Source: an uncultured Clostridia bacterium (lineage in GTDB: Bacteria; Bacillota; Clostridia; UBA1381). Taken from it: a stretch of DNA of 21,087 nucleotides. Below, one piece after another: positions 1 through 6,935 of the stretch. The notes under the pieces were generated by a model. It did no database searches. It had not been told where the DNA came from and saw only the letters and a list, made by a program, of their open reading frames with translations. The stretch lies in assembly GCA_910578235.1 (NCBI GenBank), contig CAJTPP010000041.1:1858-22944 (forward strand), given 5' to 3'. A program made the position numbers and the translations under genes. The stretch's first letter is position 1; the number at the start of each line of letters is the position of its first letter.

Positions 1-1743
1 TGCAGCGGTATGGTATGCGGAAAACCAGTGTCAACTATGGCGGAAGGCGAGAAATCAAACAAGTTGTTTGGCTGGGGTATTGCGCATGAGATTGGACATA
101 ATATGGATAAACTCGGCAAGGCTGAGATTACAAACAATATTTATTCATTGATGGCTCAGACATATGACGGAAAACAGAATACGCTTACATCACGTCTTGA
201 ATCAAGTAATAAGTATGCGGGAATTTATAAAAAGGTAGCAGAAGGACGTCCCGGACTGGCAAATGATGTGTTTGTACAGCTTGGTATGTACTGGCAGCTT
301 CATCTTGCTTATGATGACGGTGATAACCCTATGGATTTCTATAACAAGCTATTCAAGGAATGGAAGAATGGCAGCATAAGCGCTCCGACCGGTGATGAAA
401 AGTTTGCGCTTACGGCAAGTAAAATTGCGAATAAGAATTTAACAGAATTCTTTGAAAAATGGGGTATGGTTCTGAGTGATGCCACGAAGCAAACTCTTGC
501 AGCATATCCTGAAGAAACAAGAAAGATTCAGTATCTGAATGACAATGCAAGGCGCTATCGTTTGAATGGAGGAGTTGCCGCAACAGGAGAGACAACTGCT
601 AAGGCAGAGCTTGATAGTGAAAATGAAAAGCAGATAAATCTTACATTCAGCACAGCCGCTGATAAAGAGTCGGTTCTTGGATGGGAAATCAGCAGAAACG
701 GAAAGACTGTTGCGTTTGTTCCGTATAAGGCAGATGCGGAGACTGTATCCGGAACATATGCGGATATAATAGGTTCTGCAAATAATCAGGCGTTTGGGTA
801 TACTGTACAGGCAGTCGATATGCTTGGAAATAAAATCGGTAACGCCATAGACGCGGGACAGGTACGTATTTCATATGTGAAAACAGTCGATCCAAACAGC
901 TATACAATGACAAGAACAGATAATAAGATAAGCGTAGAAATGAAAGATCAGACTGCTGTTTCAGGTCTTAAGATTACAAATGCGCCAGCATCAGGTTCAT
1001 TTACTGTTTCGGTAACACGAGAAGTTAAGAATGAAGAAACCGGTGATATTACAAATGATAATGTAACGGCAAAGAACGGAGATTTCAGTAAGAATGAAAT
1101 TTCTGACGCCTCATATTATGTGACGTATTTCAATAAGCCGGGGGCGGACTCTTCAGATACGCGTATCTGGACGTATGACGCGAAAAGTATTGAAATAGAA
1201 GGAATACCTGCGGATGCTTCAGTTGAGTTTATAAGCTATGCCGGCGACAATATTGAGTTCACAAGTGACGCCGCGGTAGGACGTCTGAAGAATGATTATG
1301 TATACGGCGACGATGAGGACGAAGTGATTAAAGCGGGCACGCTTGTTGTTACAGGCACATATCGCGGAGATCCGCTGTATAACACAATTGAGGTTGAAGG
1401 AAGTTATATTGCCGTAGATCCCGAAACTAACGAGGAAACGGTTACAAATCGTCCGGTAGACGGGTATTCACTGCTGTTTGCGGAAATACCTGAGGATGGT
1501 GAAGTAAGTGATATAAGTGACGGTATATTTATCTTTGTACCGAATATTCAGAAGGAAGCGGAGCTTCAAAATAAAGGCGACGCTCATGACTGTTCAGCGC
1601 AAAGCTTGCTTCCCGCTCGTATTCAGGCAGCTATCTATCGTACGGATACTATAGACAGCGCGGATAAAAAGCGCCTGACAAGTAATACGATATGGATTGA
1701 CGCTCCTTCTGATGAAGCAATGCCTGAAATTATACTTGAATGA
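1..1743 (+). CDS. M60-like (gluzincin) secreted metallopeptidase, 5' end outside the window
   Basis: This is the C-terminal 580 codons of a larger protein; the frame is open from base 1, so the internal ATG at 10 is probably not the start. The motif WGIAHEIGHN (HEIGH at bases 85-99) followed by a Glu in AEITNNIYSL (bases 124-126) fits the HExxH(8-28)E zinc site of peptidase family M60, whose members cleave mucin-type O-glycoproteins or other glycosylated substrates outside the cell. About 150 mostly helical residues follow the zinc site and complete the catalytic domain. From about base 580 onward the protein is rich in beta strand, Thr, Asp and Glu, which looks like two or three Ig/fibronectin-like modules of unassigned family. 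No SLH repeat, dockerin or sortase motif is visible at the C-terminus, which ends EIILE. The stop overlaps or abuts the next gene, suggesting co-expression with the SLH protein. The family call is good; the substrate is inferred. Confidence 0.82.
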   Translation, partial: CSGMVCGKPVSTMAEGEKSNKLFGWGIAHEIGHNMDKLGKAEITNNIYSLMAQTYDGKQNTLTSRLESSNKYAGIYKKVAEGRPGLANDVFVQLGMYWQLHLAYDDGDNPMDFYNKLFKEWKNGSISAPTGDEKFALTASKIANKNLTEFFEKWGMVLSDATKQTLAAYPEETRKIQYLNDNARRYRLNGGVAATGETTAKAELDSENEKQINLTFSTAADKESVLGWEISRNGKTVAFVPYKADAETVSGTYADIIGSANNQAFGYTVQAVDMLGNKIGNAIDAGQVRISYVKTVDPNSYTMTRTDNKISVEMKDQTAVSGLKITNAPASGSFTVSVTREVKNEETGDITNDNVTAKNGDFSKNEISDASYYVTYFNKPGADSSDTRIWTYDAKSIEIEGIPADASVEFISYAGDNIEFTSDAAVGRLKNDYVYGDDEDEVIKAGTLVVTGTYRGDPLYNTIEVEGSYIAVDPETNEETVTNRPVDGYSLLFAEIPEDGEVSDISDGIFIFVPNIQKEAELQNKGDAHDCSAQSLLPARIQAAIYRTDTIDSADKKRLTSNTIWIDAPSDEAMPEIILE

Positions 1744-1754
1744 GGAGAGAATAC

Positions 1755-2906
1755 ATGAGACATATTACATCTAAGATAGTTTCGTTTATCTGCGCGATGT
1801 GTATGGTAATGGCGTGCGGCATAGGTGTCTATGCCGCGGAAGCCGTGCCTGAAATAGCTATCGCGCCGGATAAGACAAATAAAAAGGCGGAAATCAGGAT
1901 CAATAATGTGGGCACAATGATTTATTCGGCACAGATTACGCTAAATGTAAATAATGAGTCGGCAACGTATACGCTTACAGCAAAAAATTCCAATGCGTAC
2001 AGCACATTAAAACAGGACGGGAAATCTGTAATATTGTATGTTGACTCAACTGATTTGATGGACGGAAATAAAACGATTAACCTTGCTTCTCTTACGTCAG
2101 ATAATACATTGAATATCGGCAGCAAAGCTGAGCTTGTAATTGTGGATCGTTCAATGAATTCAAAAACTTATAGCGATATTAATGTGAAAATTGTTAAGGA
2201 CTCTGATAATTCACAAAATTCATCAGGAAGCGGTTCCGGCGGAGGAGGTACATCGGGAGGTACAGGATCTTCTATCATAGCGGGAGGCACGTCAAATCCC
2301 GGAAATACTGCAACAACACCGTCAAACACTGCACAGAAAAAATTTGAAGATGTTTCAGGTGATTACTGGGCAGGTGAGCCTATCGCGTATGTGACTGGCA
2401 GAGGTTTGTTTGAAGGCACATCTGATACTAAGTTTGAACCAAATATACCTATGACACGCTCAATGTACGTTTCTGTATTGAAACGCTTTGGAACAAAAAT
2501 TGATAAGACATGGGATATTCCGTGCGATAATCCTATGAAATTTAATGATATTCCTGAAGGCGAATGGTACAGTGAAGCTGTGGCATGGGCAGGAGGAATA
2601 GGTCTTGTAAACGGAATAGGCGAAAATATGTTTGGCCCGTATATAAGCATTACAAGAGAACAGATCGCTGTCATGACAGTGAATTTTGCAAAGCTGTGCG
2701 GAAAAACGCTGCCGGAGAAGGAAGCGGATGTAAATTTTGTGGATGAAGGTAAAGTGAATGACTGGGCTAAAGACGCTGTTAAAACAGCGCAGAAGGCAGG
2801 TTTGATTTACGGACGTGAGGATGGCAATTTTGCGCCGCAGGATACTGCGACACGCGCGGAAGTGGCGGCTATTTTACATCGTTTTGTACAGTCAACGGCG
2901 AATTAA
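1755..2906 (+). CDS. Signal-peptide surface protein with three C-terminal SLH repeats
   Basis: I chose ATG 1755 (383 residues) because GAGGAGAG at 1742-1749 sits at correct spacing before it. An in-frame ATG at 1740 overlaps the preceding stop as ATGA but lacks a good site. The N-terminus is a signal peptide (basic start, hydrophobic core, likely cut near VYA-AEA at about residue 28). Residues 30-155 form a beta-rich domain I cannot assign. A Gly/Ser/Thr linker covers about 155-195. Three S-layer homology repeats start near residues 197, 263 and 328, with the expected F-D-x-x-x-x-W, G-x-x-x-G and TR-x-E/Q signatures. SLH trimers bind pyruvylated secondary cell-wall polymers non-covalently, so the protein should sit on the cell wall facing outward. 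Being translated directly after the M60 peptidase, it may tether or partner it; that is inference. It is followed immediately by a strong terminator. Confidence 0.9.
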   Translation: MRHITSKIVSFICAMCMVMACGIGVYAAEAVPEIAIAPDKTNKKAEIRINNVGTMIYSAQITLNVNNESATYTLTAKNSNAYSTLKQDGKSVILYVDSTDLMDGNKTINLASLTSDNTLNIGSKAELVIVDRSMNSKTYSDINVKIVKDSDNSQNSSGSGSGGGGTSGGTGSSIIAGGTSNPGNTATTPSNTAQKKFEDVSGDYWAGEPIAYVTGRGLFEGTSDTKFEPNIPMTRSMYVSVLKRFGTKIDKTWDIPCDNPMKFNDIPEGEWYSEAVAWAGGIGLVNGIGENMFGPYISITREQIAVMTVNFAKLCGKTLPEKEADVNFVDEGKVNDWAKDAVKTAQKAGLIYGREDGNFAPQDTATRAEVAAILHRFVQSTAN

Positions 2907-2907
2907 T

Positions 2908-2950
2908 AAAAAAAAATACATGTTTGCAGTTGCAAACGTGTATTTTTTTT
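2908..2950 (+). terminator. Strong intrinsic terminator, symmetric enough to work in both directions
   Basis: An A-tract and ATACATGTTTGC on the left pair with GCAAACGTGTAT and a T-tract on the right, with one G-T wobble and an AGTT tetraloop. The stem starts 2 bases after the SLH-protein stop and ends in eight T. The matching A-tract on the left would also give a T-tract for transcription from the other strand. Confidence 0.88.
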
Positions 2951-3107
2951 ATGGATGCACCATTACAGGAAAATCAGAATATTTAAGTTTAAAGTATAGA
3001 AAAATAGATAAGTATTTAAAATATTTAAGCTGATGAAGCGGATTTTTATACGTAAGGCTTTGTGACTCGAATAAAAGGTATGCATATAAATGCGGAAAGG
3101 CGTTGGG

Positions 3108-3566
3108 ATGAAGATATTATTTGTTGTGGATTTACAGACGGAATTTGCTGACGATGACGGCAGATATGAAGATATATTAAAATTTGTACAGGCGGCCATG
3201 CGCAAAAAAACTTATGATAAAATAATTGCGACGAAATGTCTGAACAGAAAAAACAGTAATTTTGTCAGATACAGCAATTGGGATGAATTGATAGGAAACG
3301 CCGCAGAACTTCCGTTTGAGGCGGATGTGGTGATTGAAAAAATTTCGTATGGTCTTGTGGACTATTCAATGCTGCCGAAAGAAGCCGAGATACATGTTAT
3401 CGGTTATAATACAGGCGCATGCGTTTTGAAGGTGGCATTAGATTTGTTTGACAGAAATTATAATTTTAAGGTTCTTTCAGAATATTGTTATTCAACCGGC
3501 GGTAGTGAGCACCATAAACGCGGATTATGGACATTAAAAAATTTATTGGAAAATGCCGTACAGTAG
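3108..3566 (+). CDS. Small isochorismatase-like cysteine hydrolase
   Basis: The start is set at ATG 3108 (152 residues) because GGAAAGG at 3094-3100 lies 7 bases upstream; the in-frame ATG 3090 precedes that site. The fold signature is FVVDLQ (Asp8), a Lys in VIEKISYG (Lys78) and a Cys in GYNTGACVLKVALDLF (Cys105). This matches the Asp-Lys-Cys triad of the isochorismatase superfamily, which includes nicotinamidases, N-carbamoylsarcosine amidase-like enzymes and isochorismatases. The protein is cytoplasmic with no signal peptide. At 152 residues it is shorter than typical nicotinamidases (about 180-210) and lacks an obvious Asp-His-His metal site. A nicotinamidase label is therefore not justified; the substrate is unknown. 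It stands alone between a terminator and the promoter of the next gene. No convincing promoter was identified in the 150 bases before it. Confidence 0.78.
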   Translation: MKILFVVDLQTEFADDDGRYEDILKFVQAAMRKKTYDKIIATKCLNRKNSNFVRYSNWDELIGNAAELPFEADVVIEKISYGLVDYSMLPKEAEIHVIGYNTGACVLKVALDLFDRNYNFKVLSEYCYSTGGSEHHKRGLWTLKNLLENAVQ

Positions 3567-3614
3567 TTTGCAATAAGTGAATAAATGTCAGAATTGTTTT
3601 TGCACAAAAAAATA

Positions 3615-3644
3615 TTGTATTTTGCTTGCGAGGTATGCTATAAT
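3615..3644 (+). promoter_or_regulatory. Sigma-A type promoter of the subtilase gene
   Basis: TTGTAT at 3615-3620, an 18-base spacer and TATAAT at 3639-3644, with an extended -10 (TGC just upstream of TATAAT). It lies 31 bases before the subtilase ATG. Confidence 0.7.
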
Positions 3645-3675
3645 AAAGTAAAAATACGGAGGAAGCTGATGTTTT

Positions 3676-5763
3676 ATGAAAAAATACATTTTATTGATTT
3701 TTATTATGTTTGTTTTCTGTATGGGAGATAATGTTATTGCTATAGAAGATAATGCAAACGTCCAATTTGACGAAACATCCGTTATTGTGATGCTTAAACC
3801 GAGAGGCGTTAGAATGAGTCTGTATTCAGCCAGCTCGGTTTTTGACGAGCTGGGTATTGAGCGGATTGAAAATCTTGACGAAGTACCGTCAGGTGATATT
3901 TCTCTGTTCGGTATGACTGCTCAGGAGCAGGTATTAAAGCTTACGCTTAAGGAAGCGGGCAGAGATAATGTGCTGAGAACGGTAGAATATCTTGAGGCTT
4001 TGCCCGAGATAGCATTTGCCGAACCGAATTATATTTATGATTTATTTGGACTGCCTGACGATAAATATTATAACTCGGGCAATCAGTACGGGCTGGATAG
4101 AATAAACGCTCCTGACGTATGGAATATGAACATAGATTGCGGTGACATTGCGGTGGCGGTAATTGATTCCGGTGTGATGATAAATCATCCTGATTTGGCT
4201 GATAATATATGGACGAATACAGGTGAAATTCCGGGTAACGGTATTGATGACGATAATAACGGATATATAGATGATGTGCACGGATGGAATTTCTGCAACA
4301 ACAGTAACGATGTTTCCGACGGAAAAGGGCATGGCACACATGTGGCGGGTATTGTCAGCGCGGTTACAAATAACGGCAGAGGTGTAGCGTCTCTTGCCCG
4401 CAATGCTAAAATTGTTCCGTTAAAGGTTTTTAATGACGCGGGAAAAACAAGTACTGAGTGGATATATAAAGCCGTGAAATATGTTGAAAAAATGGGTTTT
4501 CCTATTGTAAACAACAGCTATGGCGGGTCAGAGCGTTCCGAAGCTATGCTTAAAGCTATAACGGACTGCGCGTCATCTCTTTTTGTCGCGGCGGCCGGCA
4601 ATGACGCTTCGGATAATGATGTTGTACCTGTATATCCTGCATCTTATGATGCGGATAATGTAGTTGCGGTTGCGGCTACAAACAATAATGATGTTTTATC
4701 GGTATTTAAGAAGGAGGATGGAACTCAGGGAGGATCCAATTACGGGAAAAACAGTGTTGATATTGCTGCGCCGGGAAGTGATATTTTAAGTACATATTGT
4801 AATAAGGGCGCCGCTGCTTACGCGTCTATGGGAGGAACGTCAATGGCGTCGCCTATGGTAGCAAGCGCGGCTGCTCTTATGAAAGCCAAATATGGTGATA
4901 TGACGCCGTCTCAGATGATAGACAAACTGGAAAGCAGTTCTGACCGCGCGGAAACACTTAACGATAAAACAAAGACTGGAGCGAGACTAAACGCTTATGA
5001 AGCTCTTCTGGTGCGCGCACAGAACATTGAATTGGATCATTCGTCAATAATAATGGATAAAGGTGAAGTGTTTAGGATTAATGCTGAACCGTATCCTTTG
5101 AATACGACAGATGATATTTTATGGAAGTCAAGTGATATAAATATTGTGACTGTGAATGATGGTGAGGTAACTGCTAAAGAGTATGGTACTGCGGCAATTA
5201 CAGTAAACTGCGGAACTGTGAGCGCTGTATGTGAAGTTGTTGTTGCAAGCCCTTCACCGAGTCCTACGCCCACACTAACTCCAACCCTCATACCAACTTC
5301 TCTGCCTGTGACGAGTCCAGTACCTACACTAACGTCAACACCTATACCGACTTCTACACCTGTGACGAGTTCTGCACCTACACTAACTCCAACCCTCATA
5401 CCAACTTCTCCGCCTGTGCCGAGTCCCGCACCTACACTAACTCCAACATCCATACCGACTTCTTCGCCTGTGCCGAGTGCCACATTAATACCGACATCTG
5501 AACCAATTCAAATAGAGTGTAAGGGTAATTTATTTAGTATTATGCTGAATTTGTCGGATTATGAGAATAGAGGCGCAATGTTGTTTGTGGCGATAAAAGA
5601 AGCGGGAGAATTGAAGGCGTTATTTGTGCCGAAAATAACTGATATGTATGCTGAATTTCAAATCCCTGAAAGTATGGCGAATATGGAAGCAGTAGTTTAT
5701 TTGTGGGATAGATATTGTGAGCCTTATGTAGATCCTATATATTTAAAAAGCTTAGCAGGTTAG
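3676..5763 (+). CDS. Secreted subtilisin-like serine protease (S8) with Big_2 domain and Pro/Thr repeat
   Basis: This 695-residue preproprotease begins with a signal peptide (about residues 1-23). An I9/fervidolysin-like propeptide follows to about residue 125, ending near FAEPNYIYDL. The S8 catalytic domain (about 130-445) has all key residues: Asp164 in AVIDSG, His219 in GHGTHVAG, oxyanion Asn309 in AAGND and Ser389 in GGTSMASP. An acidic insertion, GNGIDDDNNGYIDD, probably binds calcium. A Big_2-type Ig domain covers about 453-525, then a Pro/Thr/Ser linker with an 18-residue period (about 525-612). A final roughly 80-residue beta-rich module contains VVYLWDRY and is unassigned. GGAGGAAG at 3658-3665 is about 10 bases from the ATG and closer to an out-of-frame ATG at 3669, so the ribosome-site spacing is loose. 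The enzyme should act outside the cell or at the wall; its substrate is not indicated. Confidence 0.93.
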   Translation: MKKYILLIFIMFVFCMGDNVIAIEDNANVQFDETSVIVMLKPRGVRMSLYSASSVFDELGIERIENLDEVPSGDISLFGMTAQEQVLKLTLKEAGRDNVLRTVEYLEALPEIAFAEPNYIYDLFGLPDDKYYNSGNQYGLDRINAPDVWNMNIDCGDIAVAVIDSGVMINHPDLADNIWTNTGEIPGNGIDDDNNGYIDDVHGWNFCNNSNDVSDGKGHGTHVAGIVSAVTNNGRGVASLARNAKIVPLKVFNDAGKTSTEWIYKAVKYVEKMGFPIVNNSYGGSERSEAMLKAITDCASSLFVAAAGNDASDNDVVPVYPASYDADNVVAVAATNNNDVLSVFKKEDGTQGGSNYGKNSVDIAAPGSDILSTYCNKGAAAYASMGGTSMASPMVASAAALMKAKYGDMTPSQMIDKLESSSDRAETLNDKTKTGARLNAYEALLVRAQNIELDHSSIIMDKGEVFRINAEPYPLNTTDDILWKSSDINIVTVNDGEVTAKEYGTAAITVNCGTVSAVCEVVVASPSPSPTPTLTPTLIPTSLPVTSPVPTLTSTPIPTSTPVTSSAPTLTPTLIPTSPPVPSPAPTLTPTSIPTSSPVPSATLIPTSEPIQIECKGNLFSIMLNLSDYENRGAMLFVAIKEAGELKALFVPKITDMYAEFQIPESMANMEAVVYLWDRYCEPYVDPIYLKSLAG
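5270..5490 (+). repeat. 54-bp in-gene tandem repeat encoding an 18-residue Pro/Thr/Ser linker
   Basis: The word CCTGTG recurs at 5305, 5359, 5413 and 5467, exactly 54 bases apart, inside near-identical units (PV-T/P-S-x-x-PTLT-x-T-x-IPTS). There are roughly four imperfect copies. The period is a multiple of three, so copy-number changes keep the frame. It links the Big_2 domain to the C-terminal module of the subtilase. Confidence 0.9.
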
Positions 5764-5769
5764 AAAGGT

Positions 5770-5785
5770 TATGAATTTATTCATA
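5770..5785. promoter_or_regulatory. Upstream dyad TATGAAT-TT-ATTCATA, candidate operator
   Basis: A perfect 7+2+7 inverted repeat lies 20 bases upstream of the -35 of the Rrf2 gene. Flanking AGAAAGG and CTTTTCT weakly extend it into a hairpin that could also be a poor terminator for the subtilase gene. The same half-site recurs downstream of the -10 (5836-5858), which argues for a protein-binding role. Function is inferred. Confidence 0.45.
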
Positions 5786-5805
5786 CTTTTCTGCTGATAA
5801 AACGG

Positions 5806-5834
5806 TTGACATAAAAAAGAAAAAATGCTATAAT
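5806..5834 (+). promoter_or_regulatory. Consensus sigma-A promoter of the Rrf2-family gene
   Basis: TTGACA at 5806-5811, a 17-base spacer and TATAAT at 5829-5834, preceded by TGC (extended -10). This is a full match to consensus, so an unregulated promoter would be very strong. The transcription start should fall near 5841, inside the dyad at 5836-5858. Confidence 0.9.
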
Positions 5835-5835
5835 T

Positions 5836-5858
5836 ATTCATAGAAGATTACTATGAAT
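5836..5858. promoter_or_regulatory. Dyad ATTCATAG-N7-CTATGAAT over the predicted transcription start
   Basis: This perfect 8+7+8 inverted repeat begins two bases after the -10 box and covers the expected +1. It uses the same TATGAAT/ATTCATA half-sites as the dyad at 5770-5785. A repressor bound here would block the promoter; autoregulation by the encoded Rrf2 protein is the simplest idea. The RNA could alternatively form a 5' hairpin. Confidence 0.55.
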
Positions 5859-5885
5859 GCAGATGGGTTTGGGGGACAATATCTA

Positions 5886-6326
5886 ATGAAAATATCCACA
5901 AAGGGCAGATATGCAATACGCCTTATGCTTGATATTGCGCAGAATTCAAATGGTGGGAATGTATCCATAAAGGATGTTGCTCAGCGTCAGGATATATCGT
6001 TAAAGTATCTTGAGCAAATTGTAAATATGCTTAGTAAGGCAGGTTTTTTGCATAGTCAGCGAGGGTCTCAGGGAGGATATAGGCTTACTCGTCCGCCTGG
6101 CGAATATACTGTCGGAGATATTTTGCGTGTTACAGAGGGGGAATTGGCGCCTGTAGCCTGTCTTGCGGATGAGCCGAATAAATGTCCGAAAGCGGCGAGT
6201 TGTCCCACTGTGAGGTTCTGGACAGGATTGTATGATGTTGTAAGTAACTATCTTGACGGAACAACACTGAACGATCTGATTGAAGAACCGGCAGAAAGTA
6301 ATGAAAATTTTTGTTGTTATATATAG
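5886..6326 (+). CDS. Rrf2/IscR-family Fe-S cluster-type transcriptional regulator
   Basis: I start at ATG 5886 (146 residues) because GGGGGA at 5871-5876 is 9 bases upstream and MKISTKGRYAIRLMLDIA is the usual Rrf2 N-terminus; an in-frame ATG at 5853 precedes that site. Residues 1-80 form the winged helix-turn-helix (recognition region around VAQRQDISLKYLEQIV, wing GSQGGYRL). The sensor loop has CLADEPNKC-PKAASC, a C-x7-C-x5-C set like the [2Fe-2S] ligands of IscR-type proteins (E. coli IscR is C-x5-C-x5-C). No iscS, iscU or suf genes are nearby, so it is an orphan copy whose targets are unknown. Cysteine-metabolism (CymR-like), Fe-S or NO/redox control are all possible. Two extra Cys lie at the C-terminus (FCCYI), next to a 13-bp tandem repeat spanning the stop. 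The promoter dyads suggest autoregulation. Confidence 0.9.
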   Translation: MKISTKGRYAIRLMLDIAQNSNGGNVSIKDVAQRQDISLKYLEQIVNMLSKAGFLHSQRGSQGGYRLTRPPGEYTVGDILRVTEGELAPVACLADEPNKCPKAASCPTVRFWTGLYDVVSNYLDGTTLNDLIEEPAESNENFCCYI

Positions 6327-6338
6327 TTGTTATATATA
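6313..6338 (+). repeat. Perfect 13-bp tandem duplication across the Rrf2 stop codon
   Basis: GTTGTTATATATA occurs twice head-to-tail (6313-6325 and 6326-6338). The stop TAG at 6324-6326 is formed at the junction of the two copies, so the final residues CYI come from the first copy. Confidence 0.85.
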
Positions 6339-6386
6339 ATAATAAGGTTTGTTTGGTAATGAAAATAAAAAAACTAAAAAAAATGC

Positions 6387-6415
6387 TTGACAAATATCCA
6401 AAATTCGTTTATAAT
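6387..6415 (+). promoter_or_regulatory. Perfect-consensus promoter of the tRNA-Met gene
   Basis: TTGACA at 6387-6392, a 17-base spacer and TATAAT at 6410-6415; the mature tRNA begins 16 bases after the -10. Such a promoter is expected for a stable RNA gene. Confidence 0.92.
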
Positions 6416-6430
6416 ACTATTTGTTGCTAT

Positions 6431-6507
6431 GGCGGTATAGCTCAGCTGGCTAGAGCACACGGTTCATACCCGTGGTGTCAGTGGTTCAAGTCCACTTACC
6501 GCTACCA
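6431..6507 (+). tRNA. tRNA-Met (anticodon CAT), elongator type
   Basis: This 77-base gene has an encoded CCA. The acceptor stem GGCGGTA pairs with TACCGCT (one G-T at 1:72), followed by discriminator A and CCA. The D-arm contains TAGCTCAGCTGGCTAGAGC, the anticodon arm CACGGTTCATACCCGTG and the T-arm GTGGTTCAAGTCCAC. The paired 1:72 position and overall resemblance to Firmicutes elongator tRNA-Met argue against initiator tRNA. A CAT anticodon could also belong to a lysidine-modified tRNA-Ile2, which sequence alone does not exclude. It is a single gene, not part of a tRNA cluster. Confidence 0.95.
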
Positions 6508-6512
6508 AATTT

Positions 6513-6552
6513 AAAATCAACAGTTTTCAGCGGAGAATTGTTGATTTTTTTG
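6513..6552 (+). terminator. Intrinsic terminator of the tRNA-Met gene
   Basis: AAAATCAACA (6513-6522) and TGTTGATTTT (6539-6548) form a perfect 10-bp stem with a 16-base loop, continuing into a T-tract. It begins 5 bases after the tRNA CCA. Confidence 0.88.
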
Positions 6553-6811
6553 TTTTTCGTATAATGCGAATGAGTGATAAATTATTGTATGGATCAATTT
6601 GGAATTGTCAGAAGGAATATGGTTATAGTACGGCACAATATAGATGTTTGCGGATGTTATAAATATCCTGATTAAAACGGAATTTGTAGTTGAAAATTTG
6701 ACAGAGCCTATATAAATATTTGTTTTATAAATCTTATTTTTTGTTTACAAGAATGAGAAAATTTATATGATAAAAATTTTGATAAGAGATAAGAGTGTTG
6801 TTGTTTGCAAA
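6553..6811. other. AT-rich intergenic stretch with no recognised gene
   Basis: The gene-free stretch between the tRNA and the next CDS holds the tRNA terminator at its start and a promoter at its end. In between I see only AT-rich sequence. A 28-codon reading frame at 6589-6675 has no ribosome-binding site. A TTGACA at 6698-6703 has no -10 at usable spacing. Confidence 0.6.
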
Positions 6812-6840
6812 TTGATTTTTTAAATACAATGTGTTATAAT
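6812..6840 (+). promoter_or_regulatory. Promoter of the YHYH/Big_2 gene
   Basis: TTGATT at 6812-6817, a 17-base spacer and TATAAT at 6835-6840, with TGT before the -10 (extended type). It predicts an untranslated leader of about 90 bases before ATG 6936. Confidence 0.8.
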
Positions 6841-6935
6841 AGGAGATATAAGGAGAAGCAACATATTTAATGTTTATATCATAAATTTTAAACGGTTTAA
6901 TTAAAGATAAATGATTTATTTGAGAGGTACTATTG

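Noticed and set aside
3090..3107. Upstream ATG 3090 as start of the isochorismatase-like gene
   Set aside because: The only ribosome site (3094-3100) lies inside this extension and fits ATG 3108.
5037..5483. Minus-strand 148-codon frame rich in Gly/Val repeats
   Set aside because: It is the mirror of the 54-bp Pro/Thr repeat and Big_2 region of the subtilase; it has no ribosome site or promoter.
5270..5490. Regular repeat considered as a CRISPR-like array
   Set aside because: Units are contiguous, imperfect, a multiple of three and fully coding, with no distinct spacers.
6311..6514. Plus-strand 67-codon frame across the tRNA-Met gene
   Set aside because: It reads through the tRNA promoter and the tRNA itself; its last 25 codons are tRNA sequence.
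6589..6675. 28-codon plus-strand small frame in the gap after the tRNA
   Set aside because: There is no ribosome-binding site, promoter or recognisable signal-like composition.
6698..6731. TTGACA followed by TATAAA as a second promoter before the YHYH gene
   Set aside because: Spacing between the boxes is 22 bases; the promoter at 6812-6840 is far better.
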